Part shown: one piece after another, positions 15,450 through 25,080 of the stretch
Numbering within the stretch: the first letter of the stretch is position 1
How the letters are laid out: each line of letters begins with the position of its first letter
Source: Streptococcus macedonicus ACA-DC 198
GTDB lineage: Bacteria > Bacillota > Bacilli > Lactobacillales > Streptococcaceae
Reading direction: 5' to 3'
Length of the DNA: 64,000 nt
Assembly: GCA_000283635.1 (NCBI GenBank)
Contig: HE613569.1
Span: forward strand, 1,761,501-1,825,500
Translations under genes and position numbers: made by a program
Notes under the pieces: generated by a model
What the model saw: the letters and a program-made list of their open reading frames with translations, nothing else
Database searches by the model: none
Told to the model about the DNA's origin: nothing

Positions 15450-17864
15450 ATGAAATTAGTCGCTATTGTCGGAACTAACGCCAAAAAATCATATAATCGA
15501 CTGCTATTACAATACATGGCAAGACATTTTGCCAAAAAAGCAGACATCGAGATTTTAGAAATCATAGATGTACCAATGTTCAATGAAACAGATGACCAGA
15601 CAGAGTCAGCTATTATTCAAGAATTTAATAGCAAAATCACAGAAGCGGACGGTGTTATCATTGCCACACCTGAACACAACCACACGATTCCTTCAAGCTT
15701 AAATAGCCTTCTTGAGTGGCTTTCTTTCAACATTCATCCTTTAGCTGGCAAGCCAACCATGATTGTTGGAGCTTCTTATGACATTCAAGGCTCATCTCGT
15801 GCGCAATTGCATCTTCGCCAAATTTTGGATGCACCAGGTGTTAATGCTACTGTCATGCCAGGAAGTGAATTTTTACTAGGACGTGTCCAAACTGCTTTTG
15901 ATGAAAATGGTGACCTTAAAGACCAAGGAACTATTGATTTTCTAGAATCATGTTTCTTCAGATTCCTTCGCTTTGCAACCATTGCCAATCAACTCAATGA
16001 ACCAGAAGAAGTTCGTTTTGAACCTGGTACTTATCAAGTCACGACAGTTGGGCACAACGGAGATTTGCCAATGTCCGTAACCCTTTCAGAAGAACGTATT
16101 GAAGCGATTGACATTGATTCTTCTGGTGAAACAGGCGGAATTGCTGACGTTGTCTTTACTCGTATCCCAAGTGAAATTATTGAAGGACAAACTTTAAATG
16201 TTGATGCGGTATCAGGTGCTTCGGTAACATCAAATGGTGTTCTTGACGGAGTTGCTCGTGCTGTTCGACAAGCAGGTGCCAATCCAGATGCGCTCCGCTC
16301 ACGTCCAAAAGCACCATCAGCGCTTGATAAAGAAGATAGAATTTACGATACCGAACTCGTCGTTGTCGGTGGCGGCGGAGCAGGGCTTGCTGCTGCAGCT
16401 CGTGCCCTTCAAGCTGGTAAAAAAGTGGTTGTCGTTGAAAAATTCCCATCTGTTGGTGGAAACACTGTTCGTGCCGGTGGACCAATGAATGCTCCTGACC
16501 CTGCTTGGCAAAATACATTTGCTGCTAACCCTGGTGAAGCTAATACGCTTCAAGAATTGCACGACATTGACGAAGCAACAATCGACCCTGAATTTATCGA
16601 TGATTTCCGTGCTTTAAAAGTTGAAATCGAAGAATACCTCAAAGACTCCACTTATCTCTTTGATTCAAAATTACTCTACCGTATCCAAACTTATCTTGGC
16701 GGTAAACGAAAAGACCTTAAAGGCAATGAAATTCACGGAAATTATCAATTAATCAGCGTTTTAACCGAGCGCGCCCTCGAATCTGTCCACTGGCTGGAAA
16801 ATATCGGTGTTGAATTTGTCCGTGACGAAGTCACCATGCCAGTTGGAGCTCTCTGGCGCCGCGGTCATAAACCAAAAGTTCCAATGGGCGTTGCCTTTAT
16901 TTCTGTTTTGAAAGACTTTGTTTTAAAAAATGGTGGCATTATTTTAACAGATACACAAGTCAAAGAATTGCTTGTTACAGACGGTATTGTCACAGGTGTT
17001 AAGGGAACAGGACGCAATGGTCAAAGCATTACCGTAAATGGGAAAGCTGTCATTCTGACAACAGGTGGCTTTGGAGCAAATACTAAAATGCTCCAACAGT
17101 ACAATACTTACTGGTCAAAAATTGATGACGACATTGCCACGTCTAATACCCCATCTGCCACTGGTGACGGCATTTTCCTTGGTCAATCCGTCGGTGCTGA
17201 CTTGGTTGGAATGGGATTCAGCCAAATGATGCCCGTATCAGACCCAGTTACTGGTGCTCTCTTCTCAGGTCTCCAAGTCCCACCAGCTAACTTTATCATG
17301 GTCAATACCAAAGGAAAACGATTCGTTGACGAATACGGCAGCCGTGACCAATTGTCCCAAGCGGCAATTGATAACGGTGGACTTTTCTACTTGATTGCTG
17401 ATGAAAATATCAAAGAAACAGCTTATAATACAAGCCAAGAAAAAATTGATGCTCAAGTAGAAGCTGGAACGCTTTTCCGCGCTGATACTTTGGAAGAATT
17501 AGCAGAGCAAATCAATATTGACCCAGCCGTTTTGATAGAAACAATCACCAATTACAATTCATACGTTGATGCTGGTCATGACCCCGAATTTGACAAAGGT
17601 GCCTTCGACCTCAAAGTCGAAAAAGCACCATTTTACGCGACACCACGCAAACCAGCCGTTCACCACACCATGGGTGGTTTGAAAATTGATACCAAAGCCC
17701 ATGTTATTAACGAAAACGGGCAAACGATTAAAGGGCTCTTTGCAGCTGGCGAAGTAGCTGGCGGACTCCACGCTGGTAACCGCCTCGGTGGAAATTCGCT
17801 AACAGACATTTTCACATTCGGTCGCATCGCAACCAACACCGCTATCGCAGAATATCTGGGTTAA
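15450..17864 (+). CDS. Three-domain flavoprotein: FMN reductase + FMN_bind + flavocytochrome c-type reductase
   Basis: The 804 residues read as an NAD(P)H:FMN reductase domain (1-180), an FMN_bind domain (about 190-275) with the flavinylation motif DAVSGASVT at 252-260, and a fumarate reductase/flavocytochrome c domain from 298 ([17 protein letters not shown] dinucleotide site; C-terminal [18 protein letters not shown]). Related soluble NADH-dependent reductases reduce fumarate, urocanate, acrylate or cinnamate. This one could dispose of reducing power in fermentation. The FMN on the Ser/Thr would need ApbE, not in the window. SD AGGAGG. The electron acceptor is not determined by sequence. 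Confidence 0.88.
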   Translation: MKLVAIVGTNAKKSYNRLLLQYMARHFAKKADIEILEIIDVPMFNETDDQTESAIIQEFNSKITEADGVIIATPEHNHTIPSSLNSLLEWLSFNIHPLAGKPTMIVGASYDIQGSSRAQLHLRQILDAPGVNATVMPGSEFLLGRVQTAFDENGDLKDQGTIDFLESCFFRFLRFATIANQLNEPEEVRFEPGTYQVTTVGHNGDLPMSVTLSEERIEAIDIDSSGETGGIADVVFTRIPSEIIEGQTLNVDAVSGASVTSNGVLDGVARAVRQAGANPDALRSRPKAPSALDKEDRIYDTELVVVGGGGAGLAAAARALQAGKKVVVVEKFPSVGGNTVRAGGPMNAPDPAWQNTFAANPGEANTLQELHDIDEATIDPEFIDDFRALKVEIEEYLKDSTYLFDSKLLYRIQTYLGGKRKDLKGNEIHGNYQLISVLTERALESVHWLENIGVEFVRDEVTMPVGALWRRGHKPKVPMGVAFISVLKDFVLKNGGIILTDTQVKELLVTDGIVTGVKGTGRNGQSITVNGKAVILTTGGFGANTKMLQQYNTYWSKIDDDIATSNTPSATGDGIFLGQSVGADLVGMGFSQMMPVSDPVTGALFSGLQVPPANFIMVNTKGKRFVDEYGSRDQLSQAAIDNGGLFYLIADENIKETAYNTSQEKIDAQVEAGTLFRADTLEELAEQINIDPAVLIETITNYNSYVDAGHDPEFDKGAFDLKVEKAPFYATPRKPAVHHTMGGLKIDTKAHVINENGQTIKGLFAAGEVAGGLHAGNRLGGNSLTDIFTFGRIATNTAIAEYLG

Positions 17865-17867
17865 GTT

Positions 17868-17903
17868 AAAAACAAGGTGAGAATTTCTCATCTTGTTTTT
17901 TAT
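17868..17903 (+). terminator. Terminator of the flavoprotein gene
   Basis: AAACAAG-TGAG-AATTT-CTCA-CTTGTTTTTT hairpin with T-run just after the stop. Confidence 0.85.
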
Positions 17904-17915
17904 TTTCAAATAACA

Positions 17916-17947
17916 AAAGAAAACCCCAGCTTCTTCAAGCTAGGGAT
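17916..17947 (-). terminator. Terminator downstream of yjdF
   Basis: On the minus strand CCCTAGCTT-GAAG-AAGCTGGGG then TTTTCTTTTG; 110 bases after the yjdF stop. Confidence 0.75.
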
Positions 17948-18056
17948 CTCTAGGAGATTATGAAAAAGAAAGTTTATTAGGATTGTTTATAGTATAGAGC
18001 CACTTGCTTAACTAAACCTAAATTTTTTCTTACAGAAAACTTAAACTTTTTTCTTT

Positions 18057-18485
18057 TCAATGTCCCCGCTTTTTCTGATGATGCTTTTCTTGCCTAAGCA
18101 AGTATTTTCGTTCTTTTTCTCGCTCACGCTTCACTTTTTGCTTAGACTTTTGAGCTTTCTTGACTTCCTCACGCATTTCCTGCATAGCAAGCTGAGCTTT
18201 CGTTGACACCACAGGCTTACACTTTGCCTTATTGATATCACGTTGCACTCGTTTTGGATTTCGTTTTTTCTGTGAAATAGCTGGCGCTGAAAACTCAGAG
18301 CTTACTTCAACCTTATCATACCTGCGCAGCCATTTTCCCAAAGAAACATCAATAAAGTTTAGAATATCATCATCCTTTGGTTCTTTACCAAACACGTAAC
18401 GAAAAGCCTTGTAACGTTTCTTCGAATCCGTAAATTCAATCAAAGCCGACCAAAATGCCCCATCAAAATATACTGTCATTTTCAT
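18057..18485 (-). CDS. yjdF: YjdF family protein (DUF2992)
   Basis: The 142-residue protein opens MKMTVYFDGAFWSALIEFTDSKKRYKAFRYVFGKEPKDDDILNFI, the signature of YjdF, and ends in a very basic helix (KAQKSKQKVKREREKERKYLLRQEKHHQKKRGH). The enzymatic role is unknown. In Firmicutes this gene is typically controlled by the yjdF riboswitch, which responds to aza-aromatic compounds. AAGGAGGGG precedes the ATG, and a candidate leader RNA lies just upstream. The gene is full length. Confidence 0.85.
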   Translation of the reverse strand: MKMTVYFDGAFWSALIEFTDSKKRYKAFRYVFGKEPKDDDILNFIDVSLGKWLRRYDKVEVSSEFSAPAISQKKRNPKRVQRDINKAKCKPVVSTKAQLAMQEMREEVKKAQKSKQKVKREREKERKYLLRQEKHHQKKRGH

Positions 18486-18489
18486 AACA

Positions 18490-18595
18490 GCCCCTCCTTA
18501 AAAAAATTGACAATGGACGACCTCGGAAGGGGAAGGTTACTGATACATATTGTACTCACAGAATACCGACTGCGATTTGTTTTTATGTCAGCTTT
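18490..18595 (-). ncRNA. Candidate yjdF riboswitch
   Basis: The roughly 100-base leader of yjdF contains CAGTAACCTTCCCCTTCCGA about 40 bases before the gene. The CCTTCCCCTTCC run can pair with the SD AAGGAGGGG, so ligand-dependent hiding of the SD is possible. Position and length fit the known yjdF motif; I cannot run a covariance search. Confidence 0.55.
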
Positions 18596-19013
18596 AGTAT
18601 AACAGATTTTGCTGATTTTGAAAGAGAATACCTTGATAACCTAGAAAACTTGGCAAATCTACCGTAAAGACATTAGCCACCGCAAATTGATATTTCCCTT
18701 TAAAATATCCCAAATGTGTCATGGTTCTGATATTGTATTTCTTGACAAATTTCTTATAAGCAACATAATCAATTTCCTTAGTATCAAGAAAATAAATCGT
18801 TTGTTCCACAGCTTCAAGCCACTTCAAACCTCTCTGCGTATCCACATTATCCAAACGACCAACAAAAAGGAAAAATTCCTCTTTAGCCGCCATTTTTTCT
18901 TTCACCGCATCAAGCGTAACAAAACAAATATTATCAGCCGTTTCAGCCTTAACATCACCACAATAAAATAAAAAAGATAGGAGTAACAACCTCAACACAC
19001 TCACTACTCTCAT
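18594..19013 (-). CDS. Secreted thioredoxin-fold-like protein
   Basis: The 139-residue protein starts with a signal peptide MRVVSVLRLLLLSFLFYCGDVKAE. The mature part resembles bacteriocin-transport accessory/thioredoxin-like proteins: EEFFLFVGRLDNVDTQRGLKWLEAVEQTIYFLDTKEIDYVAYKKFVKKYNIRTMTHLGYFK. There is no CxxC, so a redox role is unlikely. It lies upstream of yjdF on the same strand and its stop overlaps the start of the candidate riboswitch. Family assignment is by pattern only. Confidence 0.6.
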   Translation of the reverse strand: MRVVSVLRLLLLSFLFYCGDVKAETADNICFVTLDAVKEKMAAKEEFFLFVGRLDNVDTQRGLKWLEAVEQTIYFLDTKEIDYVAYKKFVKKYNIRTMTHLGYFKGKYQFAVANVFTVDLPSFLGYQGILFQNQQNLLY

Positions 19014-19040
19014 TTTTCCCTCCTACCTATTTATTCGAAA

Positions 19041-19077
19041 AAAGAAAGAAAAACCTCCCGAAAAATTTCGGGAGGTT
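19041..19077 (-). terminator. Terminator of the alcohol dehydrogenase gene
   Basis: AACCTCCCGAAA pairs with TTTCGGGAGGTT and is followed by a T-rich run on the minus strand. Confidence 0.9.
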
Positions 19078-19100
19078 ATGTTAACAGCTTAAGCGTTAGG

Positions 19101-20144
19101 TTAGTCCATGGCAATCAGTGATTTAATGGTTTTACGGTCTTGCATATCTTTGTAGGCTTGGTTAATGTCATCCAAGCGATAAGTGTTTGTAAAGACGCGA
19201 CCTGGGTTAATGTCACCGTCAAGGACTGCTTTAAGAAGGAGTTGTTTGTCGTAGGTAGTGACAGAAGCTGGACCGCCTCCGACAGTAATGTTTTGTGCAA
19301 ATGTTGAACCTAGCGGACGATTATTGTAATGAGGGACACCAACAAATCCAATACGTCCGCCATTGTGGATAACACCGAGAGCTTGCTCCATAGCAGCTTC
19401 TGTACCGACACATTCAAGAGCAGCGTCAGCTCCTCCGCCGAGAATTTGACGAACCTTAGCAATGCCTTCTTCACCGCGTTCAGCAACGACAGCGGTAGCT
19501 CCTGAAGCAAGCGCCATTTGTTGACGGTCTTCGTGTCGGCTCATCAAGACAATCTGAGAAGCTCCGCGCATTTTCGCCGCAATAACGGCACATTGTCCAA
19601 CCGCTCCATCACCAATAACAACGACTTTATCGCCACGTTTTACGTCAGCAACACGCGCAGCATGATAACCTGTTGGCATAACATCAGCCAAAGTAAGGAG
19701 TGATTTCATCATACCTTCTGAATAATCAGACGGTTGCCCAGGGATTTTAATCAAAGCCCAGTTAGCATAGTGGAAGCGGACATATTCTGATTGGAAACCA
19801 GAAGACCAGTTTGTGTCGCCAGGGTGGTTATCACACGTTCCGTCAAAACCAGCACGACAAGCATCACATTCCCCACAACCGTGAGTAAATGGCACGATGA
19901 CAAAATCACCAGGTTGTACGGTCGTAATGGCAGAACCAACTTCTTCAACAATACCAAGAGCTTCGTGACCTGAGTTTTCAGAATGTGCAGCTTTTTCATC
20001 ACCATTAGCATAAGACCAAAGGTCAGAACCGCAGACACAAGCACGAACAACCTTGATAATAACATCATCGTCAGCTTGCAAAGTTGGCTTAGCCACTTCT
20101 TCAACAGTCATCAGACCAGCTTTTTCAAAAATAGCAGATTTCAT
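19101..20144 (-). CDS. Zinc-dependent alcohol/aldehyde dehydrogenase (MDR family, AdhC-like)
   Basis: The protein of 347 residues starts MKSAIFEKAGLMTVEEVAKP; the frame is open further upstream, but that part does not look like the family. Ligands of the catalytic zinc lie in CVCGSDLWSYANG and GHEALGIVEEVG. The structural zinc Cys cluster is HGCGECDACRAGFDGTC, and the NAD(P) site is VIGDGAVGQCAV. Such enzymes detoxify aldehydes under NmlR/AdhR control, and a MerR-type promoter lies 320 bases upstream. No regulator gene is adjacent. Only a weak SD is seen. Confidence 0.88.
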   Translation of the reverse strand: MKSAIFEKAGLMTVEEVAKPTLQADDDVIIKVVRACVCGSDLWSYANGDEKAAHSENSGHEALGIVEEVGSAITTVQPGDFVIVPFTHGCGECDACRAGFDGTCDNHPGDTNWSSGFQSEYVRFHYANWALIKIPGQPSDYSEGMMKSLLTLADVMPTGYHAARVADVKRGDKVVVIGDGAVGQCAVIAAKMRGASQIVLMSRHEDRQQMALASGATAVVAERGEEGIAKVRQILGGGADAALECVGTEAAMEQALGVIHNGGRIGFVGVPHYNNRPLGSTFAQNITVGGGPASVTTYDKQLLLKAVLDGDINPGRVFTNTYRLDDINQAYKDMQDRKTIKSLIAMD

Positions 20145-20464
20145 AAATAAGATACCGAGCCCGTATACGACAAAGTAAAAATAGGAAATCGACCGACGAT
20201 GCTTGCATCTAGGAAGATTTATCTTTTTTACACAGTCGGGTAGGGCGGGTTCAATTATCATATCAAAAATGACAATTGAACCTTTCCTTTCTAAAATTTG
20301 GGATAACAACTCTCACTTACAAGTTTCCCACGCTTCTAAATGAGTTTACAAAATCATTAGGCAAGTTCAATTATCACCAAACATCATAACCAAACCTTTC
20401 TATTTTCTAGTTCACAACATCTAGAAAGTAAACCTTGTCAGAGTTTCATCCTCTTGACATAGTC
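20145..20464 (-). other. 320-base leader of the adh gene with inverted repeats
   Basis: No gene is visible here. GTTCAATTGTCAT and ATGATAATTGAAC form an inverted repeat at about 20248-20281, and TAATTGAAC occurs again near 20365. The 100 bases before the ATG look like dispersed-repeat sequence rather than a normal leader. It may be inserted DNA separating the promoter from its gene. Confidence 0.35.
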
Positions 20465-20495
20465 ATTATATACCTTTGAGTTAACTCTAAGTCAA
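20465..20495 (-). promoter_or_regulatory. MerR-type promoter with 19-bp spacer (NmlR/AdhR-like)
   Basis: TTGACT (20490-20495) and TATAAT (20465-20470) lie 19 bases apart. The spacer holds a dyad, TAGAGTTAACTCAAAG. Overlong spacers with a central palindrome are the mark of MerR-family activators, and the TTAACTC core fits the NmlR/AdhR group that controls aldehyde dehydrogenase genes. Confidence 0.7.
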
Positions 20496-20513
20496 GCCGA
20501 AAACTTCATTAAT

Positions 20514-20548
20514 TGATAAAAAAGAGGTCAGAGCTTCCCCTGACCTTG
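20514..20548 (-). terminator. Terminator of trxA
   Basis: AGGTCAG/CTGACCT stem followed by CTTTTTT on the minus strand, immediately after the trxA stop. Confidence 0.85.
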
Positions 20549-20551
20549 TCG

Positions 20552-20866
20552 TTAACTTAATTCAGCAACGATTTCTTTGATTTGTTCTTTTGTGTGCACA
20601 CCAGCCACTTGTTTCACAACTTCGCCGTCTTTTTTGAACAGCAATGTTGGAATTGACATGATACCAAATTTTTGTGCGGTATCTGGATTTTCATCAACAT
20701 CGATTTTGACGATTTTAAGTTCATCTTCATCGATTTCTTGTGACAATTGTTCCAAAATTGGCGCTTGCATCAAACATGGACCACACCAAGTTGCCCAAAA
20801 GTCAACAAGGACAAGACCTTCACTTGTTTCTGCTTCGAATGTCGCATCTGTAACATTATGTACCAT
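20552..20866 (-). CDS. trxA: Thioredoxin
   Basis: The 104-residue cytosolic thioredoxin reduces protein disulfides. It has the active site WCGPC (FWATWCGPCLMQAP) at about residues 28-32 and the cis-Pro loop SIPTLLFKKDGE. Length is normal and the gene is monocistronic, ending at a strong terminator. MVHNVTDATF is the start. The gene lies head-on behind the MerR-type promoter of the adh gene. Confidence 0.96.
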   Translation of the reverse strand: MVHNVTDATFEAETSEGLVLVDFWATWCGPCLMQAPILEQLSQEIDEDELKIVKIDVDENPDTAQKFGIMSIPTLLFKKDGEVVKQVAGVHTKEQIKEIVAELS

Positions 20867-21127
20867 AATAAATTACCTAGAACTCTAGAAGCTACTGGAA
20901 AATACCTTATTAAAAGGCAAACTATTTTTAAATAGTAAACTACAACCAGCTAAACAATCCTAAAGTTCATTTCCTTTTCTATTAGTTTATGAGCCTATTT
21001 TACGAGAAAATTATTGATTTGACAACTAATTGCTACGGAAAATGAGAATTTTTTTAAAAAAATCTCATTTTCCATATTTGTCTGACTTATATGCTATAAT
21101 GAAGCTATTATTACACAAAGGACTGCT

Positions 21128-21625
21128 ATGAAAAATTACGCTACATTTTATAACAAGCTAACACGAAGTTTTCAGAATAAACCAACCGCCACTCGTTGCC
21201 TGCAAGTTGTCAACAGTTTATTAACAAAAATCATGTATTTGATTTATCCACTAATGCTCATTTACCTGTTTTGCATACAGTCAAATAGGCTGCTTGCTTT
21301 CATTCTTATCCCAGCCCTTTCGTTTATGCTAGTATCAGTTGTACGCAAGCTGCTCAATGTCCCTCGTCCTTACGAGACTTGGAACATCACACCACTTATT
21401 TTAAAAAATACCAAGGGACAATCTATGCCAAGTCGTCATGTCTTTTCGGCAACCATTATCAGCATGGCTATTTTACGGTTGAACCTTATTTTGGGCATTT
21501 TCTTTCTGATATTATCCCTAGTGATTGCACTTTGCCGCGTTTTAGGCGGTGTACATTATCCTCGCGATGTCATGGCAGGTTTTCTCGTTGGAATCGTCTG
21601 TGGATTACTGCTTTTCCTTTTTTAG
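21128..21625 (+). CDS. PAP2-family membrane phosphatase
   Basis: The 165-residue protein has five or six hydrophobic segments and the three PAP2 motifs: RKLLNVPRP, PSRHVFSA and RVLGGVHYPRDV. Members remove phosphate from lipid pyrophosphates or phosphatidate; undecaprenyl-diphosphate recycling is one possibility, but the substrate is not set by the sequence. AAAGGA lies six bases before the ATG, and TATAAT at about 21095 is a good -10. Monocistronic with its own terminator. Confidence 0.88.
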   Translation: MKNYATFYNKLTRSFQNKPTATRCLQVVNSLLTKIMYLIYPLMLIYLFCIQSNRLLAFILIPALSFMLVSVVRKLLNVPRPYETWNITPLILKNTKGQSMPSRHVFSATIISMAILRLNLILGIFFLILSLVIALCRVLGGVHYPRDVMAGFLVGIVCGLLLFLF

Positions 21626-21637
21626 TTATCAACATAT

Positions 21638-21669
21638 AATCCCCAACTTTTAAAGAGCTGGGGATTTTT
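21638..21669. terminator. Terminator between PAP2 and nadC
   Basis: AATCCCCA-ACTTTTAAAGAGC-TGGGGATTTTT; usable from both sides. Confidence 0.85.
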
Positions 21670-21704
21670 CAAACCATAATTTTTGCTTTTGGAAATTTAT
21701 CAAC

Positions 21705-22568
21705 TCAGTTATCAACAGGATGTAGATTTTTAAGGGATAAATCCAAAATTTTAGCAGAATGAGTAATCGCTCTGCTTGAGACATATTGAACATTCAAATC
21801 AATATAAGAAGCCAGATTTTCCTTAGTCACATTTCCAGAAATTTCGATTTCTGCCTTGCCGTTAACCACAGTAACTGCTTCTTTCATTGTGTCATGGTCC
21901 ATGTTATCAAGCATGATAATATCAGCACCTGCTTCCACAGCTTCTTTGACCATTTCAATCGTTTCAACTTCGATTTCAATTTTACGAACAGACGGAGCAT
22001 AATTTTTAGCAGCAAGAACTGCTTCCTTTACACCACCTGCTGCGCCAATGTGATTATCTTTCAATAGAACACCGTCTGATAAATTGTAACGGTGATTTTT
22101 ACCGCCACCAACTTTAACAGCGTATTTTTCAAAAATACGATTATTTGGCGTGGTCTTACGTGAATCAAGAAGTGTAATCGGAGTGTCTTTTAACAGCTCT
22201 GCCATTTCATGCGTGTAAGTCGCAATGCCACTCATGCGTTGCAAATAGTTAAGAGACGTACGTTTGCCTGACAGTAAGACACGAATATCACCACGAACGG
22301 TTCCCAAATGTTGTCCTGCCTTGACAGCTTCACCGTCTTTCACCCAAACGTCAAAGGTTGTCGTTGAGTCAAGCAAGTAAAAAACGCGTTCAAAAACAGA
22401 TAAGCCACAGATAATCCCATCTTCTTTACAAATCAAATCAACTTGACCAACCACATTTTCAGGCATAACACTATTCGTTGAGACATCTTCATTGTTAATA
22501 TCTTCAGACAAAGCACTCAAAATGAGCGGGTCAACGTTTAATTTTAGAGTAATTGGGTCTAACATCAT
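21705..22568 (-). CDS. nadC: Nicotinate-nucleotide diphosphorylase (quinolinate phosphoribosyltransferase)
   Basis: NadC turns quinolinate and PRPP into nicotinate mononucleotide, the last special step of de novo NAD synthesis. The roughly 287-residue protein has the family blocks LSGKRTSLNYLQRMSGIAT, LLDSRKTTPNNRIFEKYAVKVGGGKNHR, KIEIEVET and ADIIMLDN. AAAGGATA precedes ATGATG at 22568/22565. The longer frame from 22586 has no SD. It is open and full length although its operon partner nadB and the divergent nadA are broken, so it may have no supply of quinolinate. Confidence 0.95.
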   Translation of the reverse strand: MMLDPITLKLNVDPLILSALSEDINNEDVSTNSVMPENVVGQVDLICKEDGIICGLSVFERVFYLLDSTTTFDVWVKDGEAVKAGQHLGTVRGDIRVLLSGKRTSLNYLQRMSGIATYTHEMAELLKDTPITLLDSRKTTPNNRIFEKYAVKVGGGKNHRYNLSDGVLLKDNHIGAAGGVKEAVLAAKNYAPSVRKIEIEVETIEMVKEAVEAGADIIMLDNMDHDTMKEAVTVVNGKAEIEISGNVTKENLASYIDLNVQYVSSRAITHSAKILDLSLKNLHPVDN

Positions 22569-22592
22569 TATCCTTTCTTTTCTCAATTTTGA

Positions 22593-23899
22593 CTATACAA
22601 TATAACTAGCCAGTTGATTTTGCTCGGCTAACTTTTCAAGCACCATTTTCTTGTAGTCCTCTTCGAGACTTTCTTGGTCTTGATAATCTTCCAAATCTAG
22701 CTCTGACAAGCTTTCTGGCAATTTAGCAACTGTTTCATAGTGAGCCACCAAATCTTTAGCCGCACGTTTCGCAAAAACGAGACTTTCAAGCAGCGAATTA
22801 CTTGCCAGACGGTTTTGCCCATGCACACCATTACAAGCTGTTTCACCAACCGCATACAAAGCATCCATGGTTGTTTTGCTGTGATGATTAACCTTAATTC
22901 AACCCATGAAATAATGCTGCGCTGGCACGACAGGAATACATTCTGTGAATGGGTCGTAGCCAGCCTCACGACAATGTGCCAAGATATTTGGAAAATGCTC
23001 TTCCAATTCTTTTTTGGGAATGGTGCGTAAATCTTCCCAAACATGGTCTGTGCCGTCTTTTTTCATTTGTTTTAAAATAGCTTGTGCTACAACGTCACGA
23101 GGCTGCAATTCATCCACAAAACGATTCATATTTTTATCGTAAAGCAGTGCCCCTTCCCCACGAACGGATTCAGAAATCAAAAATGGGCGTTCTTTTGGAT
23201 TTTCTTGATAAAGAGTGGTTGGGTGAATTTGCACATATGACATATCCTTGAGTTCAATGTCATGTTTTAGAGAAATAGCTAGCGCATCACCTGTCAAATG
23301 TTTGAAATTGGTGCTATTTTTATACAAACCACCAACACCACCGCTGGCAAGAACAGTCACGTCAGCTCTGATTTTTTCCAAATCACCATTTTCAAGACGC
23401 ACCACGCCACCGTAACAGCGATTATCTTCTTCTAAAATATCAAGCAGACAGCTGTGTTCCATCAACGTAATGTTTGAACGCTTTTTAACCGCAGCAAGCA
23501 ATCTGCTTGTGATTTCTTTCCTGTTGTGTCTTGATAAAAAAGAATACGTTTATCCGAATGCGCACCCTCACGTGTAAAGGCTAGATTGCCATTTTCATCA
23601 CGTTGAAAATCCACACCAAAATCAAGCAAATCTTTGATAACATCAGGTGATGACTTAATCATCAAATCAACAGAAACCTTGTCATTCTTATAATGACCAG
23701 CTCGCAAAGTGTCCTCAAAAAACGATTCATAATCCGAATCATCTTTTAACATACAAATCCCACCTTGAGCTAAAAAGGAATCGCTATTTTCTAATGTATC
23801 TTTAGTAATAATAGTAATTTGAAGTTCTTGTGACAAATTCAGCCCCGTGTAAAGCCCTGAACAACCACTTCCCTACAATAAGTACATTTGTTTTCATAC
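22593..23899 (-). pseudogene. nadB: L-aspartate oxidase, three disabling lesions
   Basis: NadB makes iminoaspartate for quinolinate synthesis. The start MKTNVLIVG at 23899 meets a +1 shift in a GGG at 23871-23873, which should read VGSGCSGLYTGLNLS. The frame then runs from SQELQITIITKD to QDTTGK and loses one base at about 23518. It resumes at LLAAVKKRSNITL with the catalytic ISESVRGEGALL region. A TGA at 22899-22901 replaces Gly in [15 protein letters not shown]. The tail runs to 22593. Joined, about 435 residues. The gene is certainly inactive. Confidence 0.92.
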
Positions 23900-24063
23900 A
23901 AACCTTCTTTTTGACAATTACAAGTGAACTAAAACTGTAATCGTCACTTTTATTAACACTATTTAAAAATAGGTTAGTTATTAAATCATACGACTTAGGA
24001 AACATTTTACCACTCAACCTTACACCTGACAAAACACATAGATAAAATTTCTTTATAGGTATC

Positions 24064-24092
24064 TTGATACTAAGGACTTGCAGGACTATAAT
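24064..24092 (+). promoter_or_regulatory. nadA promoter
   Basis: TTGATA-17-TATAAT, 42 bases before the nadA ATG. The divergent region back to nadB also contains TTACACCTGAC (about 24022-24032), similar to half of a NiaR-type operator; that reading is tentative. Confidence 0.6.
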
Positions 24093-24133
24093 ATATAACT
24101 AAGACAATTCAAGGAAGGATACCACAATCTACA

Positions 24134-25055
24134 ATGAATACAAGAGAGATGCAAGATGAGATTTTACGTCTCAAAAAGGAAAAGGGGGTCTGCATTTTAG
24201 CCCATGCCTACCAAAGTCAGGATATTTGGGAAGTGGCTGATTTTGTCGGTGACTCTTTTGCCTTGAGTAAATACGCTGCCAAAGCACCACAAGACACGAT
24301 TATCATGTGTCGCGTTCGTTTCATGGCAGAAACTGTCAAGGTTCTATCTCCTGAAAAAACATCTATCCCTAGCAAATCCAATGGCTGGCTATCCAATGGC
24401 TGCACAAATTGATAAAAAGTTAGTCAGCTGGTTAAAGGAAGCTCACCCAGATTACACCGTTGTTGCTTATATCAACACAACATCAGAAGTAAAAACACTT
24501 GTTGACGTTTGTGTGACATCTTCTTCTGTTGTCAAAATCATCAGTAATATTGACAATGATAAAATCCTTTTTGTTCCAGACCGCAATCTTGGACAATGGG
24601 TCGCTGAACAATGTCCTGATAAGCAATTTGAATTTTTCAAAGGTGGCTGTCCAACGCATATGCGCATGCGTAAACGTGATGTCATTCGTGCGCGTGAAGA
24701 ACATCCAAATGCCAAAGTTCTTGTCCACCCAGAATGTCTAGCAGAGGTGACCGAATTGGCTGATTTTGCAGGAAGTACCACAGAAATCATGGCTTATGCC
24801 AAAAACAGTTCTGAAAAAGAATTTATCATCGGTACCGAAAGCAGTATTGTCCAACACTTGCAATTCGAATGTCCAGACAAACGTTTCTATCTGTTATCAA
24901 CCGAGTGTGTTTGCCACAATATGAAAATGACAACGCTAGCTGACATTTATAATTGCCTACTCGGTCAAGCAGGCGAAGAAATCACCCTAGACGAAGAAAC
25001 AATCACCGGTGCACGCCGCTTTATTGACCAAATGATTCTACTCGGACAAAAATAA
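24134..25055 (+). pseudogene. nadA: Quinolinate synthase, frameshifted
   Basis: NadA condenses iminoaspartate with dihydroxyacetone phosphate using a 4Fe-4S cluster. The first frame covers [41 protein letters not shown] to IPSKS. Four extra bases (CAAT) near 24379 then shift the frame, which resumes [31 protein letters not shown] to 25055. Two further changes affect conserved positions: AGCPMA reads GYPMA, losing a cluster Cys, and CGVHFMAET reads CRVRFMAET. The gene is therefore decayed beyond one frameshift. Confidence 0.9.
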
Positions 25056-25080
25056 ATTTTATGTGCATTTTCTACAAACA

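Noticed and set aside
20145..20309. 402-residue form of the alcohol dehydrogenase starting at 20309.
   Set aside because: The first 55 residues do not resemble the family and come from repeat-like leader sequence; MKSAIFEKAG is the natural start.
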